The notes beneath the pieces were generated by a model. That model was not told where the DNA came from. It worked only from the letters and a program-made list of their open reading frames with translations, and made no database searches. Shown piece after piece: positions 12,159-25,977 of a stretch of 64,000 nucleotides of DNA (the first letter of the stretch is position 1; each line of letters begins with the position of its first letter). The DNA comes from Arabidopsis thaliana (lineage: Eukaryota > Streptophyta > Magnoliopsida > Brassicales > Brassicaceae), in contig NC_003074.8 in the NCBI RefSeq assembly GCF_000001735.4, forward strand, positions 3,410,101 through 3,474,100, in the 5' to 3' direction. Made by a program: the position numbers and the translations under genes.

Positions 12159-13294
12159 TCAGGTTCCACGGAGGGCCCGAACACGTTCTTGAATCAACTT
12201 CCTTTCCCAATCTGCAATGTCCTCGAATGCGTTCTCAGGGAGACTCTCAAAGGGCTCTTTCCAGGGATCATTCTTAGCCAGATCATATGTTGCACCACGG
12301 ATGGCTCCTTTGTTAGGCCCACATGGACGCTTTGATACCAAAGTGTCATAAGCCGTGTTAAGCTGTTCGAAACACAGAATCAGAACGCAAAAAAAGTATG
12401 AAACTTTCTTGGATTGAAGTAGAGTGAGACTATTAAACTTACATTCATGTCACAGAACCAATACATATAAGCAATGGAAACCCCTGGAGCTCTTCCCAAT
12501 CCGGCTGAGCAATGCACATAGACTCTTCCTTTACCTTCTGAAACCGCCCATTCCAAAGAAGAAACAGCTTTTGGAAGTTGGCTTCTCAACGAAAGTGGAT
12601 CAAAATCTTTAGCCTAACAGATTTGTAAACAACAAAACCCCAACTGATAAATGCTCAGATTCATATGATTCAACAGGTTGCAAAAGCAAGAAACGTTCCT
12701 TACAGGCCTTCTCATGTGACGGATTCCAAGCTCCTTACATCTTCTAACAATGGAATCCAAATCGATTCCCCAATACTCAATGTCCTTATCCTGCTGCAAG
12801 TTAAGTATGTAAGCAACATTCTGTTCCTGCTTCAAGTGATCTATGTCCTCAGGTTTCTGTGGCTGTGACCCAACTATAAGTTCATCTCTTATCAATGTAT
12901 AGTTCATACCTGAGAAAACAAAACAAAGACCAAAAATATAAGAAACATCACAACACAGAACCTTGGATCCATATGAAACACTAAATCCATGTAACACAGC
13001 TATCAATTTTTAGATATTGTAAATACCTAGATCATGATGATATTCATAAGGGCTTCTCATCAATCTCTTCATAGCTGTATTGTAATCCTCCATTTTGTTC
13101 TTGGAGCTAAGAGAAACCCCATTTGTTCCTGGATTTTCTCCAGAGAATTTGCAGGAAACTCCCGCCAGATTTCTGGGAAATCTCAGATCAAGCGAAGATT
13201 TCTTGTTGATAGAAGTGAAGCAAGAAGATTTCTCATTTTCTCGGGTGTATCTAGCCACAGAGAAAATACAGCTCTTGCTTCCAATCACACTCAT
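12159..13294 (-). CDS. LSF2: Plastid phosphoglucan phosphatase LIKE SEX4 2
   Basis: Dual-specificity-type phosphatase that removes phosphate from starch glucans during breakdown in the chloroplast. Exons: 13294-13027, 12909-12704, 12613-12443, 12362-12159, giving 282 aa in phase. Residues 1-65 look like a plastid transit peptide rich in Ser, Lys and Arg. The catalytic loop is VYVHCSAGLGRAPG (HCx5R), and the general-acid Asp is probably in AKDFDPLSL. A plant C-terminal extension (NDPWKEPFESLPENAF onward) follows; in SEX4-type enzymes this packs on the DSP core. There is no CBM20/48 module, which separates LSF2 from SEX4 and LSF1. Its 5' end faces the eL43 gene across a short shared promoter. 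Confidence 0.95.
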
Positions 13295-13792
13295 CGTTCT
13301 CTATCTCTCGTTCTTCACCTGATGCAACATTGATATCTGTGTTTTACAATAATCGTCCGTCACACAAACGAAAACGACATTGTGTTATTGGGCTTTTTAT
13401 TTAATGGGCTTTAAATGATAGATTATTATAGCCCATTGAATAAAACCCTAAAACCATCTCTATTGAGGTATCTCATAAGAGTTTCTCACAATTAAAAAAA
13501 TAAAAATAATGAAAATGAAGGAGAGAGAGTGTAGAAAGTTTCTCACTTGAGTCATGACAATTCTCATCTTACTATTGGTTCAATTTTTTAACAAAATTAC
13601 TTTTTTAATCAAATAATCAAATATAATATTAATATTTTTTTTTTTTAGAAACTTTGTGAGTTTATCATGGATGGAGATGCCCTAATTTCCCCTAATACCC
13701 TGTACTTATCGAAACGAGTAAAAAGCCTAGAGAGATCCTTCCTCTTCGCCGGGACTTGCACATTGTCTGCTTTTCTCCCTCAGCCGGCGAAA
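13295..13792. promoter_or_regulatory. Divergent LSF2/eL43 promoter with site II and telo-box
   Basis: The two starts are 498 bases apart and point outward. The interval holds TGGGCT at 13389-13394 and 13405-13410, the inverse AGCCCA at 13430-13435, and a telo-box AAACCCTAA at 13443-13451. Site II plus telo-box is the standard pair in plant ribosomal-protein promoters, so these most likely drive eL43. Whether LSF2 also uses them is not shown. A poly-T run follows near 13637. Confidence 0.65.
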
Positions 13793-14466
<674 letters not shown>

Positions 14467-14885
14467 ATCGTAAAAATCATAACGGCGATCACCGAGAAGT
14501 CATTTTTGTTCTATCAAATACAAAGTTTCCATAGGCTTTTTTCTTTTGTTACTTTCTTGATTCAGATTAACTTAAGAGAAGGTAAGTGTCCCTCTTGACT
14601 CCTTTTGGGGTCTTCCCTTTTTGTTTCTGTAATGAACCTTTCAATTCCTATTCAATGAAAGTCAAATTCAAGTGCTTAACCTCTACTAGTGTCAATGTCA
14701 AAAAGCATAATAGAGCTCGAAATTTCAACAGTTTTCTTTATTTTTCCCCAACATTTTTACACTTTTCTCTTCAAAAAATCTACAAGAGCAACAAATCAAT
14801 AATGCAATCACTTGTCCTTTCATCCTAAGAAAGAAATCTAAAAAATCAATAGTAACAAAAATGTAAAATCAAATCAAAGAAAAAC
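14467..14885. other. Convergent 3' ends of eL43 and AZG1
   Basis: About 420 bases between two converging stop codons. It should be made up of the two 3' UTRs. No separate gene supported. Confidence 0.5.
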
Positions 14886-16625
14886 CTAAACGGTAGTATC
14901 AATCTCACTAGCTTTGACAACTCCATTATTATTATCCTCTTCTTTAACTTTCCTTTTCAAAAACCCTAATTTCACCAAACCTTCTTCTCCCCAATCCCAT
15001 AGATGCAACACTACATAGCTCCCAATCCCTCCGATCAATCCATACGCGACGGAGTAAGTCAACGGCATCAGAATCATTGTCACAAATGCCGGAATCGCCT
15101 CTCTCATATCTTCCCAATCAATCTCTGTGACTGATTTCATCATCATCACTCCGACTAATATCAACGGCGGACCAACCGCCCATGCGGGAATCGAAGCTAG
15201 CAACGGTGTGAAAAACATCGCTAACAAGAAATAAACAGCCACCGTAATCGCCGTTAGACCCGTCCTCCCTCCTTCTCTTATCCCCGTCGACGACTCGATG
15301 AAAACAGTCACCGGAGATGTACCAAGCAACGATCCGATCACAATCGCAGACGCGTCAGACATAAACGCGAAATACTGTCCGGCGAAATCTCCTTTCTCGT
15401 CGACGAATCCGGCGAATCTAGCCATGGAGTAAAGCGTTCCCGTCGTATCCAAAATATCAACGTAGAGGAATGTCACCAGAGCTTCCCAGAAATGTCCTTT
15501 GTTTATCCCGGAGAAGCTTAAAGCTCCGGCGGTATGTTTAATGACGTGTACATCAACGATCTTTTTGAAATAATCATGAGCTGCATCTCCGGCCGATGTG
15601 TTCGGAAACGCCGTTACCTCTGTGTTACGGAACCACGAAACGGCCGTTACGAAGACGATCCCGTAGATCATCGCTCCTTTCACGTTCTTTACCAAACAAT
15701 AAGCTATGATCACGAATCCGACGATACCTAACCAGAACGTTGGACTCTCCATTCGTCCGTGAATACACATAATATCGCCGGAAACTGATCCTCCGGCGAG
15801 TAAACTAACGGTTCCGTTAGCTGACGTTATAACGGGAGCTAACGATATTCGTGATGAGGCTGGACAAGCGGCGAGAGTGACTAGTGTTGAAGGACTATAA
15901 CCGACTAAACCGATTCCTTGATTGTTCTGTAAACCGATGAAAGCGAGGAAAAGTCCGATTCCGGCGGAGGAACTGATTCTGACCGGTTTAGGAACGAGTT
16001 TCGCAAGTTTTGCTCTGAAACCTATGGCGGAGATGAAGAGAAATATCAGTCCTTCGATGAAAACGGCGGCGAGTGCGGTCCGGTATGAGATTGAACCGGA
16101 TCCGTGAAATCCAACGACGGTGTAAGCGAAATAAGCGTTAGTTCCCATTCCCGGAGCTAAAGCTAGAGGAAGATTCGCCATCAATCCCATGATTACACAA
16201 CCGATTAGTGACGCAGCTACGGTGGCGACGATTAGATCCTTTCGAATTTCTTCAACGCATGCGGCGTAACCAGGATTAACCGGGTTGAATTTACAGGAAA
16301 CGTCGGGTTGGATTAATCGGAGACCCGGTCCGGTACACTGCGAAGGTTCGATCGCTGGGTTTGAGCATAGAGGGATACAATCGGAAACAGAGCAAGTACC
16401 ACCGGAATCAGAAAGGATTGAAGCGTTGACGGCGAGGATATAAGCCATGGTTAAGAAAGTGGCGGTACCAGCACGGAGCTCCGTCGTGAAAGTTGAATTA
16501 CGTTCGGCGAGTTTGAACCGTTTGCCAACCCGGCTCGAACCGACGTAGGTATTGAGCCGGTTTAGTAGCTTGGGCTTGGGTCTAGTAGTAGTAGAAGGTA
16601 GTTGTTGTTGTTGCTGTTGCTCCAT
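14886..16625 (-). CDS. AZG1: AzgA-type adenine/guanine permease
   Basis: Plasma-membrane purine (and, by literature on this gene, cytokinin) transporter of the NCS2/AzgA family, 579 aa, no introns. I start at 16625 ([16 protein letters not shown]) and not at the in-frame ATG 21 bases earlier (16646), because the shorter form begins with the usual hydrophilic leader and has the known family length. Family features: [20 protein letters not shown] in the first membrane helix, [17 protein letters not shown], and the second half [17 protein letters not shown] and [15 protein letters not shown]. About 12-14 membrane segments follow. A CAG/CAA-type Gln run lies at residues 3-8. GC content is clearly higher than the neighbours, and many codons end in G or C. 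Confidence 0.95.
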   Translation of the reverse strand: MEQQQQQQLPSTTTRPKPKLLNRLNTYVGSSRVGKRFKLAERNSTFTTELRAGTATFLTMAYILAVNASILSDSGGTCSVSDCIPLCSNPAIEPSQCTGPGLRLIQPDVSCKFNPVNPGYAACVEEIRKDLIVATVAASLIGCVIMGLMANLPLALAPGMGTNAYFAYTVVGFHGSGSISYRTALAAVFIEGLIFLFISAIGFRAKLAKLVPKPVRISSSAGIGLFLAFIGLQNNQGIGLVGYSPSTLVTLAACPASSRISLAPVITSANGTVSLLAGGSVSGDIMCIHGRMESPTFWLGIVGFVIIAYCLVKNVKGAMIYGIVFVTAVSWFRNTEVTAFPNTSAGDAAHDYFKKIVDVHVIKHTAGALSFSGINKGHFWEALVTFLYVDILDTTGTLYSMARFAGFVDEKGDFAGQYFAFMSDASAIVIGSLLGTSPVTVFIESSTGIREGGRTGLTAITVAVYFLLAMFFTPLLASIPAWAVGPPLILVGVMMMKSVTEIDWEDMREAIPAFVTMILMPLTYSVAYGLIGGIGSYVVLHLWDWGEEGLVKLGFLKRKVKEEDNNNGVVKASEIDTTV

Positions 16626-19323
16626 TAGAGAGATCACAGAAAACAAAAATACAAGTTTTTATTTTTTTGGTGACTGGTTTTGTAATCTAGTGAAGAGAAC
16701 AGATTTTGCTTATATATATATATGCAGCTATAGAGAGATGGTTAAGGGAGCTTTTGATATGATTAGAGAAAGAGGAAAAGATTCTGGTTAAGAGGAATGG
16801 GATCTTTAGGTAGAAGTATCTCACATGTAACCATGTGTCCACGATTCTTGCTCACTTTTTATTTGTTACAGTTTTCTAATATAATCTCTGACAATTGAAA
16901 ATTCGTTCCACAATTCTTATAATCATCCATGAATTTGTTTTTAATTTTTTGTTGTCGGTAATTTTATCCCATGTATTCACACGTCTATTAAGGCAAGAGT
17001 ATAATTATATATCCATAGTTTTGATGATTAAGTATTGCAGCTTTGTATTAATTAACAAAAAAAATCAACATAGAGTTTTTTTTTTTTTTGTATGTTAATT
17101 AAAATAAATATGGATCATGATTTGTTTTTTTTTTTAATTATGATTATGGTGTGTATGAATATGTGGCAACTACAAGCAATTGCGGCCAACAAGATCACGT
17201 TACAAAGTTGGTTACAAAATACAAATGTGAACAACTACTCTTGACTAACATCTAGTATTATATATTTGATCGATTGACTTTTGACCTATCAAAAACTGTT
17301 ATTTTTTCATAATCTAATATTCTAGATAGACGTCACATTATTGATCTGAGTTTCTTTTTAGGATATAATTTCGCAAAACTAACCGTTGTTTGATATTTTT
17401 GCAAGCTGTTTTCTTTTGCAAAACTGAAAGTATGTTTTCGGAGAAATTAGGAGTGTTCAGAGGCATTACGAGTTACAACGACTTTTTTGAGGTAATGATA
17501 TGATCATAAAATTGAATCGTAGGAGATGTCATTTCTTTTCAAAGTGGATCATCGTTTGAGTCATTTTAAACTCAATTTGTTGGTGGGGAAGTCAAAGATA
17601 TCGGTTTGACTACCATATCGAGTAGGTTGGTTTATTTAATCGTATCTTATTAGAAAATCTCATAAACTATACACTAAACATTTAGTAAATCACAGGAAAT
17701 CCGAAATACTAAACTAAAAGATTTCCAACTCATTATTGGAAACTATCGGATTTTTAAACCCAAATAGCGGCCACCAAGTCGATAACATACTGTATTAATC
17801 ACTATTTCCAAATAATTTTCATTGTATGCTTCGATATAATATCCCTTTATATAATCTAAGTAGACGTCACGTCACATTGATCAAAATATACAGAATTCAT
17901 TCATTTTCTTCAATAGCACGTGGACATAAATAAGAGAACATATATATATTACTCTCTTGATAACAATTTATTTTAGTACTGCCAATAAATGATAGTTTCC
18001 CCGATCTATTTCATTAATAAATGGTATTTGATACGTAAGGGAAAAATAACTGTAGATTAGAGTATCAATCATCTGTTTATGAATAATGTGTAGTTATTTT
18101 GCTCCGATATGTAGCTGGTATTATTAATCCTACAAATTTTGAAAGTTGTTCATGAGTAAGATGATATATAAGTTTGAACGAGAAAAAACAATGTAGATTC
18201 GGACGTAAGATATCTTTTAAGGACCATCCATTTATATGTGTGTTGTTACGAGTGCCATGCTATTTATTGCTTGGGTCTCACTTACAAGTTACAACGTTAC
18301 TCTTATTGATATCAGTTTGTTCTCTTAGGCCGCAGTGTTTATTTCCTAGATCTACAATGTAAATGATGAAGACGATAAAGGATTAATCGAAGATGACTTT
18401 ATATGATTATATCTGTAGAAGATGTTCATAATTTCAACCACCGCACGATGTCAACTAAGAAGATGGCGCGCGCGTGTGCATGGAAAGTGTGCAAAAATTA
18501 CTTCACGATCATGATACTGTGACAAAAGGAAACGAACACAAAGTATGTGTCGCTACATCGTGAAATAAACGAAGAGAAAGATTCATGAATGAGATTTACA
18601 TAGATGTCCCAACTCCCAAATCAGGTGTTATTCATGACCTTGTTATAATCTCCTTCACAAGTTGGAATCTTATCGCAACGCATATAGAGAGACTTTGTTA
18701 TAAAATATTTTGAATAGTCGTTCTACCATCCATATATTTATGTTCATATTTTTCAGTTAAAATATACAATTTTAATAAATAAAAAACAAGAATTAAAAAT
18801 AGTACTTTTTTGGTTTGTAAATTTATAGTATCAATTAATTCTTGGAAATAGATTGGTGGTGGCCGACTTCACGTGAGGAGATGCCCTCATTGGACAGTCA
18901 TTTTGCTTTTGAGTTATAAATTTGCAATTAATAAATGCATTTCACCCACTTGACAACAATTTTGTTTATGTTTTTTTAGTAAAAGTTTCAAACATATTTA
19001 TGTTTCTCGATCATAATCCAACGGCTCCACCTTGTATGATTTTATCTCCTCCACATAACTAAAGGTTGGTGTTTCTAGATAATCGATTTTGTACTAGCTG
19101 AAGTATTAAATTTCCAATACCTTTCTTACGAGTTATGGCTCTTTTAATAGCATGCACTAATTTAATTTTTTTAATGAAATAATGATATGGCTGTAAAAAT
19201 TATCAAAAAGACAGAATATCGTAATCCGGAACCAAGAGACCATCAAGGTCTCGCATATAGCGAGCAAGACGTGTGATCATTCCTTGTGGATTAGAATCAT
19301 TCTTCATTGATGTACTAAGACAC

Positions 19324-19326
<3 letters not shown>

Positions 19327-19354
<28 letters not shown>
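19327..19354. repeat. (TA)n microsatellite, short
   Basis: An uninterrupted alternating AT run of about 28 bases. Simple repeat, likely polymorphic. Confidence 0.85.
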
Positions 19355-19357
<3 letters not shown>

Positions 19358-20428
19358 AAAAGTATATGTGTAAGTGATTGTCAATGTTAATATTATTCTA
19401 AAAGTCGATTCCTCATAGTCGAATTTAAAGCCATGTATATAATTTACCTATATCTTTCTACCCATTTTGTCTCTAATTGGCTTATAGTTTTATTTTGGTG
19501 TAATGGTTTTAGCGGTAAATTGGAAAATAATGCCACACTAAAGTTATTTTGAATACTTCTTACAGATTAAAATTCCAAAGCAAAACATTAATAAACCGAC
19601 CACCACGACTTAACATAGAGTTTAGGTCGGTAAAAGGAACACAATTCGACATGTTTCCACTTTGTTGTAGCCAACTTACAAATATAAATTTATTTTCGTT
19701 CGGTTCGTTTTCTATTGGATATTTGGATAAGTAACAAATAGATCTTAACTTAGTGGGTCCTCCCCCAAAAATCATGAAGCATATTATTTTTCGTTGAAGC
19801 AGTATCGTTTTTTACAAGCATTATATATACAAAATCATATAAACGAAATAAAATAAGAAATATGAAATATAAAGTTTCATGGGAAAGTATCGTTCGACCA
19901 CTCTTTTTGCGCTGTCAGTTTTTTGTTCGTCTCCACATGATTTCGACAACCAATAAGGCACTATCATATATATGAATCTTCACTTCCTAATGTTCATCTA
20001 TAGTGTTATATTTCTCTTCAAAATTTCCCTCTCTTTCGTTTGGGTTCTTTATTATAGACAAGTCAAAACACACAGATTTATTTCCTTGGTATGGCATCCA
20101 TCTTAGAATTACTGTTGATTTTTGCTTATATCTATAGCGCTCTACATACACAACTATATTATCAAAAATCAAGGTATTACATGAAATAAGAATATGAAAG
20201 AAAATGACAAAATGGAAGCTTGTAAGTAAGAGAGAGGAACAAAAGAAAGATAGCATAATGGAATTGGGCTCAATCAATCACTTTAGGGGACTTTTCAACA
20301 AAGTCTTCCTACAACATTTTATTTGTTTGGTCGTATCCTCTTATCGAACAAAAACTTTTAAACGAGAAAAAATAATTAATTCAATTACTTGTTTATTCTC
20401 TACTAACTAGATCAATTAGCTTAGTGGA

Positions 20429-20431
<3 letters not shown>

Positions 20432-20482
<51 letters not shown>
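20432..20482. repeat. (TA)n microsatellite, long
   Basis: About 50 bases of perfect alternating TA. The longest simple repeat in the window and likely variable between accessions. Confidence 0.9.
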
Positions 20483-20485
<3 letters not shown>

Positions 20486-23175
20486 TCAGTTAATTAACTT
20501 TCATAAGACCACTCACAAGTTAAGCAGCTAATGTTTCATGCAATTATATGTACATTAATGCACAAGCACAATTTGTAGGAAATAACACATATTATCCTAT
20601 GATTAGATGCAGTGGATATGGGAAGTTAAGTGTGTGTATGAATAAAATTTTGAAACGAAAGATAAGATGCAGTGGATTTTAGGGAAATTAAGAAAGTTTA
20701 ATCAGTGGAGGTTTTTGAACTTTTTAATGATGGAGTTGGCCAAACCAAAGTGATTAGTGGCTAAGTGTTGGCCTCTACTTTTTCTCCCTCTTGTGTTTCA
20801 ACTTTCTTCTTTTCTAAAAACCCACTAAATTTTCATTAAATACATTAAAATTCATTTGTCACTTGTTAATCATTAGTATTTTAGTGAATATTTTAAATAA
20901 GCAATGATACACGCAACTATATCTCAAGACTTTTGGCCACACCATATTATTAGATTCGAATTTGGTTCGTTGTACTCGGTAGCTTACGGCTAAAACAAAA
21001 TTATTTTTAAAATATTTGAATGAATCGAGTATCGACTGTAAGAAAATACTACTTTTCAGGATTTCGAAAATAATCTGTTGTAGACTTTTGATCCATTTTC
21101 TCTAAAGTGTGTAGGCAATACAAGCAACACCTTGTCCTCTTGTGTGTTAGTTGGATTATTTGACTTAACCAAAGATCTCTTTTGCTTTGAAAAGTATATG
21201 TATTTCTATATATGGTTTAAACAAACACAATGGATCAAACTCTTGTCAAATTTCTTTTGCTTGAAAGAAGGTTCATCACAGTAATTCGTTAAGATATAAC
21301 TCATCTTCATCTTATTTCATCTAAATACACACAACTCTAAACTCTAAAGTTTATATGAAGTTAGGTGTTTTACTTAGATTGTATCTACCAACAACATATC
21401 TACTTATGTTTTATGCAACATGCAAGTAATTTATATATCAGTATAAAGTATGACAAAGAAAGGGAAAAAAACTAACTAATAGTTAAAAGAAAATAATGTG
21501 GATGATCAGCATTTTAATTCATTAATTTATACCACAGTTTTGGTTATTTTCCCATTATCCTCTCTGTGTCCAAATCAACATTTAGCTGGCTGGGGAGAAG
21601 TGGACCCTTTTTCGTTATGTTGTTTTGTACAAATTCGTCCAAAAGTTGCATTACAATCACACTCATTTAATTCATATGAAAGATAAATTAAAGCTCCGAT
21701 CCAATTGGGTGAGTACAAATATCAAATTCTTATGTCCTAACTTTCTTAGTTGCATCTCTTTTTCTCTTTCTTTATTCTGCGATCGTATATTACTTTGATT
21801 GTTTTAAAGAAACGTGTCATTAGCCTATGCTAATTAGTTTCGTTAATTGTTTTAGGAAAATCACTATATTGAATCTATTTTCACTATTGAAATGTTCATA
21901 TTGTCGGATGAGGACTTGGATACTAATATTCACAAATAATTTTCTTTATCATATGGAATATTTGTTTCTAATCAGTGGATCACTTTAGGGTGAGGAACGA
22001 AGTTAACTTGTCAAAAAGTTGCCATGACACGAGGCTTTTACAATTTTGTACAAAACTAAGGTGGCCTAATTCGAATTAGTTTAACAAAAGCTTTTAATTA
22101 GTGCAAAACATTTTGAAAATGTTATCTTTTTTAGCTAAAAAAAACTAAGCTCAGCCAAGCAAAACCAATTTCATTGGATTATTAGTTATGTTCGAACCTT
22201 TTTTCAATATATTAAAAGCAAAGTTTACAAGAAAGCCTAATAGCTAGCTAATGACATTGGAAAATCTAATCATTACAAGTTTAAGTTATGCACAATGGAA
22301 CAAAGAATAAGTCTCTCAGAGAACATTCTGATTATGATTAGGACAAACATAAAAGAGACCCCACTTTTCTTTATCTTTTCATAAATCCCCACCCAATAAA
22401 ATGTCGAAATGAGTTTAAATACATTCATTAGATTAATAATTTAAATTAGAGGAGAGATACTTTATAAAAGTTTTTGTGATTTATGCGATTCTGTGGAGTA
22501 CAATTTTTAGGGCACATGTCAATCAAACAAATTGAATCAAGTCCTTTTGTAATTTACTTGTAACAACCAAATTGCTCCACTTAACCATTTCCCAAAAGGA
22601 AAACGTCTTTCTTTTATTCTCTTCTAAATTCGACCTACAAATATTTTTATGTATGCAATTTCTACATTATTGTAAATAAGCCAAAATAAGAAGAGAAGTA
22701 TATATATGGTAGTGTCTATTGTACATAAAAATTAGTAACTTAAATGTTAATTGGCCATTTTTTTTACGCCTATTATAAATCTAGGTGTTACTGAAACACA
22801 AATAGGTAAGTTTCAGTTTCACCACTTTGCCTGAACAGTCACTGTTTCAGTTTTGTCTTATGGGTTCTACTTTAAAGGTATCTGATTCGTTTGAACAGCC
22901 CACCATTGATGCCATTGTCCGAAGCTCTAAGAATGGTTTATTGGGTCCACTTTTCATCGCTTTCTCAGGACAATCCACAGAGCCAAAAATGTACAATGCA
23001 ACGAGTTAGAGCATTGCTCTTGCACAAAAACCCAAGAAAATGGCTTTAACAAGCTTCATATTTCACTCGATAGATCCGGTTTGCGTCTAGTATCAAACAT
23101 ATGTATAACCATAAAGACAAGAGCTTAAGAGATCATGAACCTAACCTAACTACTATATGCTGCGATCCAATGTGC

Positions 23176-25977
23176 TTAGAATATGGTATCAATGGTAAGC
23201 TTTCTTTTGGGCGGCGATTTTTCTATGATCTGTTTCTCGTGATCCATAAATGTAGAGCCTTTGTTGGCAAATAATCTCCTGAGGTTTATCACAGATAGCT
23301 CGTAAAAGTTTCCAACTGCAAGATCAGCCTGAACCAGATCATACCTGCAGATTTGTTTTTGTTAAAGTTAGATGCCAGAAATGCTTATGGTTTCCTGAAA
23401 GAGGGTAAAAGAGTATACTTACGCCCGATGAGCACCGATTAATCCAACTGCCATCATTGTACAGTTGTGAGCCGCGGTTATACCCCTAGGATCATCCTCA
23501 AACACAACACATTTCGACGGTTTTCTATCCAACTGTGCAAAAGTTTTAAGACTTCTCAGCAACATTTCTCAGAAACTGACTAGGATTTGCATTTGAATCG
23601 AAATGGTACCTTCACAGCCGCAGAAAGAAATCTGTGAGCTATCGATTCCATACCATCTTCCTCGGAAACCACTGCCTGAAACAGAGAATGAATACAAGCA
23701 TCAGAAAATATATCTATTTATCTGCAAAAAGTAAGATGATTATCTAGAGCTATGACTCGCCTGGAAATACTTTTGAAGTCCCATCCGTTCAAGAGCATTG
23801 ATCATGTTTTTCCGATCAAGATTTGAGACAACAGCACAGGGAATGCGAGCAGTTGTAACAGCGTCAAGCCAATCTCTAAGTCCTTCTTTTGGTTCTGTGA
23901 GCTGAAATATCGATAGCGACACAACTCAGGGAACCAAAACAAAGTGCATTTTATTAATACAAAGATTGATACAGAAAGACCTTACTTTGAGAAGACTATC
24001 ATAATATATTTCCGATAGCCTGAGTTTCAATCTATCAATTTTGCTTTGCGTTTTCTCCCAAAACAACACCTGAAATATTTTGGAAACCAGCAATTGGATC
24101 CAATTCCTTATGTTATGAATCAAGAATACACATAGAGCTCGTTATGGCTAACTCGTAAATATAAAAGAATATCATGAGACAAGTGTTTAATTTCACAATA
24201 GATATTTATGTTATTGCTTGCTTAAAATTTCATATCAAAGAAAAATGGTAACAGAACAAATAAATCTCAAACCTTACGAAGCACATGGTCAGCGCCGGCA
24301 TAAAGCATCAGTCTTTGGATGTCAACCTCCTCCGTAATTTCTTTTCCTGCCAAACAATTTAATATGAGAAATGGGTAGTTTAATATAAGTAAGATAAAAT
24401 CAATTCCTTTTTGAAGTTTAATACATACCAGCAAAAGAGCTAACACACAAGATTATTTCAATAGAGCAGTTCGCATATTCAGACCTTTACATAAATAAAC
24501 AAGTCAACTCTATACTGATTGCGCATCCAAAACACTAAAGTTTGTGGGAAACTCAAGGAAAACACACTAATTTAACATCTAAACGTAAAAGAAAACGTAA
24601 AACAAACAATTGAGGCCTCAAAGAAGGTAATGTAACGTTTGAGTTCATTGATATCTCTGGACACTCTCCCAACATTCCTTAAAAGGGTGCATGGGCCGCA
24701 CTAAACATATATGAGCAGGTATTGCAAGATATCTCTATCCACAAACACGTATGCAGAAAGAAACTAGACTATATTTGGGTAAAACCTTTAGGAGCAGGAG
24801 AGCAGCGCAATAAAGCTTACCTTCTTCTGCAGCGAGCTGCTTCCAAGCTTCCAACTTAAGACTTCGAGTATCAGCCTACAAAGTTTAAACCATAAGTGGA
24901 ACATTGAGAAAATACGACTCTTGAATCCAAAATTAATAGGCATGGACCATGCAATTCCACTATAGACCTCTTGAGATCTACCAGCTAACACGCAAGCATC
25001 ATTCTAAAGAAGCAATTATTCTACAACTTTTGCCAAATCCGCCAAGCCCTAGCGCCTAAAATAGACCCAAAACTAGTATGCATGGACCACGCAATTCTAT
25101 CCAACAACTTTTGAGATTTACCAATAACAGGGGAGCCATCATCTAAACAAACGAAAACACTAATATTTATAAGCCCCACTAGAAGAAGAAGCTTTTGTAG
25201 GTAATATATATAAGCTACAAGAAACTTCATCTAACTTAACTTGCTAACATAAAGATGGTGTCAAACAATTATTACCACGACATTGTCCCAAGAGAAAATA
25301 AGTCCATAGGCTTCATCTGGTTTCATTGCGTAACGTATTCTTTGAAGAAAACCATCTTGTAGTTTCTCATTCCAGAAATCCTATTTACAAGCAAAACGAA
25401 AAGCAAATCACATATTCCCTACAATAAAAGGTTTCCATAAGCAGCTTCTGATAAAAACAAATACAAACGAATAAAAGATTCATAATCATTAGTAGCTCTT
25501 ACCACATCCACTTTAAGAGGACCATCCTGTCTAAAAGTCTCAAACCCTTCTCCATACTCAGCTCCAATCGCCTAAAATTCAACAAAATCATCACTAAATC
25601 CATTTAATCTCCTCTTCTCAATCAACAAAAACACAGGAAAACATAAGAAATTTACCTCTTGCATAAAGAGTTTGTTTGGTTTGAGAGGAAACCCATTAAC
25701 GTCGCCGTTTTGATAATCAGAACCAGAGGAACTTCTCACTACCAAACGCTGCTTCACCAACTTCGTATCTTTCGGTATCTGGAAAATAAAATAGAAAATC
25801 TCAGAACTTTAAAATTGTTCTCCATTGATTTCGAATCAAATCTTAAAGCAGAAGACTAAGGATACTAATACAAACCTGAAAGCTGAGATTCGAGGAGAAA
25901 TTAGAGTGAGGAAAGCGAAAAGATGGTTCGGAAGAGATAAGCAGAGACGAAGGACGAGTACTGCATGAGCAGTCCAT
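23176..25977 (-). CDS. HAD-like protein, plastid-targeted, nucleophile Asp missing
   Basis: Eleven exons in one frame, 365 aa: 25977-25876, 25778-25656, 25571-25503, 25380-25276, 24875-24821, 24346-24273, 24069-23986, 23901-23761, 23675-23610, 23532-23423, 23344-23176. Residues 1-34 are Ser-rich and lack acidic residues until late, like a chloroplast transit peptide. HAD fold marks: motif I region YGLIFSWDNVVADTR, motif II VVSNLD, motif IV CVVFEDDPRGI. In motif I the normal D-x-D reads S-x-D, so the phosphorylated Asp is absent while the second Asp stays. Intron 8 needs a GC donor (CAG|GCGAGT), because the nearby GT at 23756 breaks the frame of the conserved VVSEED block. Substrate unknown; it may be a non-catalytic member. 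Confidence 0.88.

Larger units (their letters stand above)
16626..23175. other. Long gene-poor interval between AZG1 and the HAD gene
   Basis: About 6.5 kb. The left end is the AZG1 leader and promoter (tatatatata at 16712-16721, about 90 bases above the start) and the right end the HAD 3' UTR. Between them I find only short frames of biased composition. A slightly GC-richer patch at about 22820-23010 has an open plus-strand frame of 60 codons with no recognisable family. Two (TA)n tracts are listed separately. I see no LTRs, TIRs, tRNA or rRNA. Confidence 0.5.

Noticed and set aside
20432-20482. (TA)n tract as a replication or matrix-attachment site
   Set aside because: Nothing beyond base composition supports a function; reported only as a simple repeat.
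22827-23009. 60-codon plus-strand frame beside the HAD gene
   Set aside because: No recognisable domain and likely within the HAD 3' flank; kept only as a note under the gene-poor interval.
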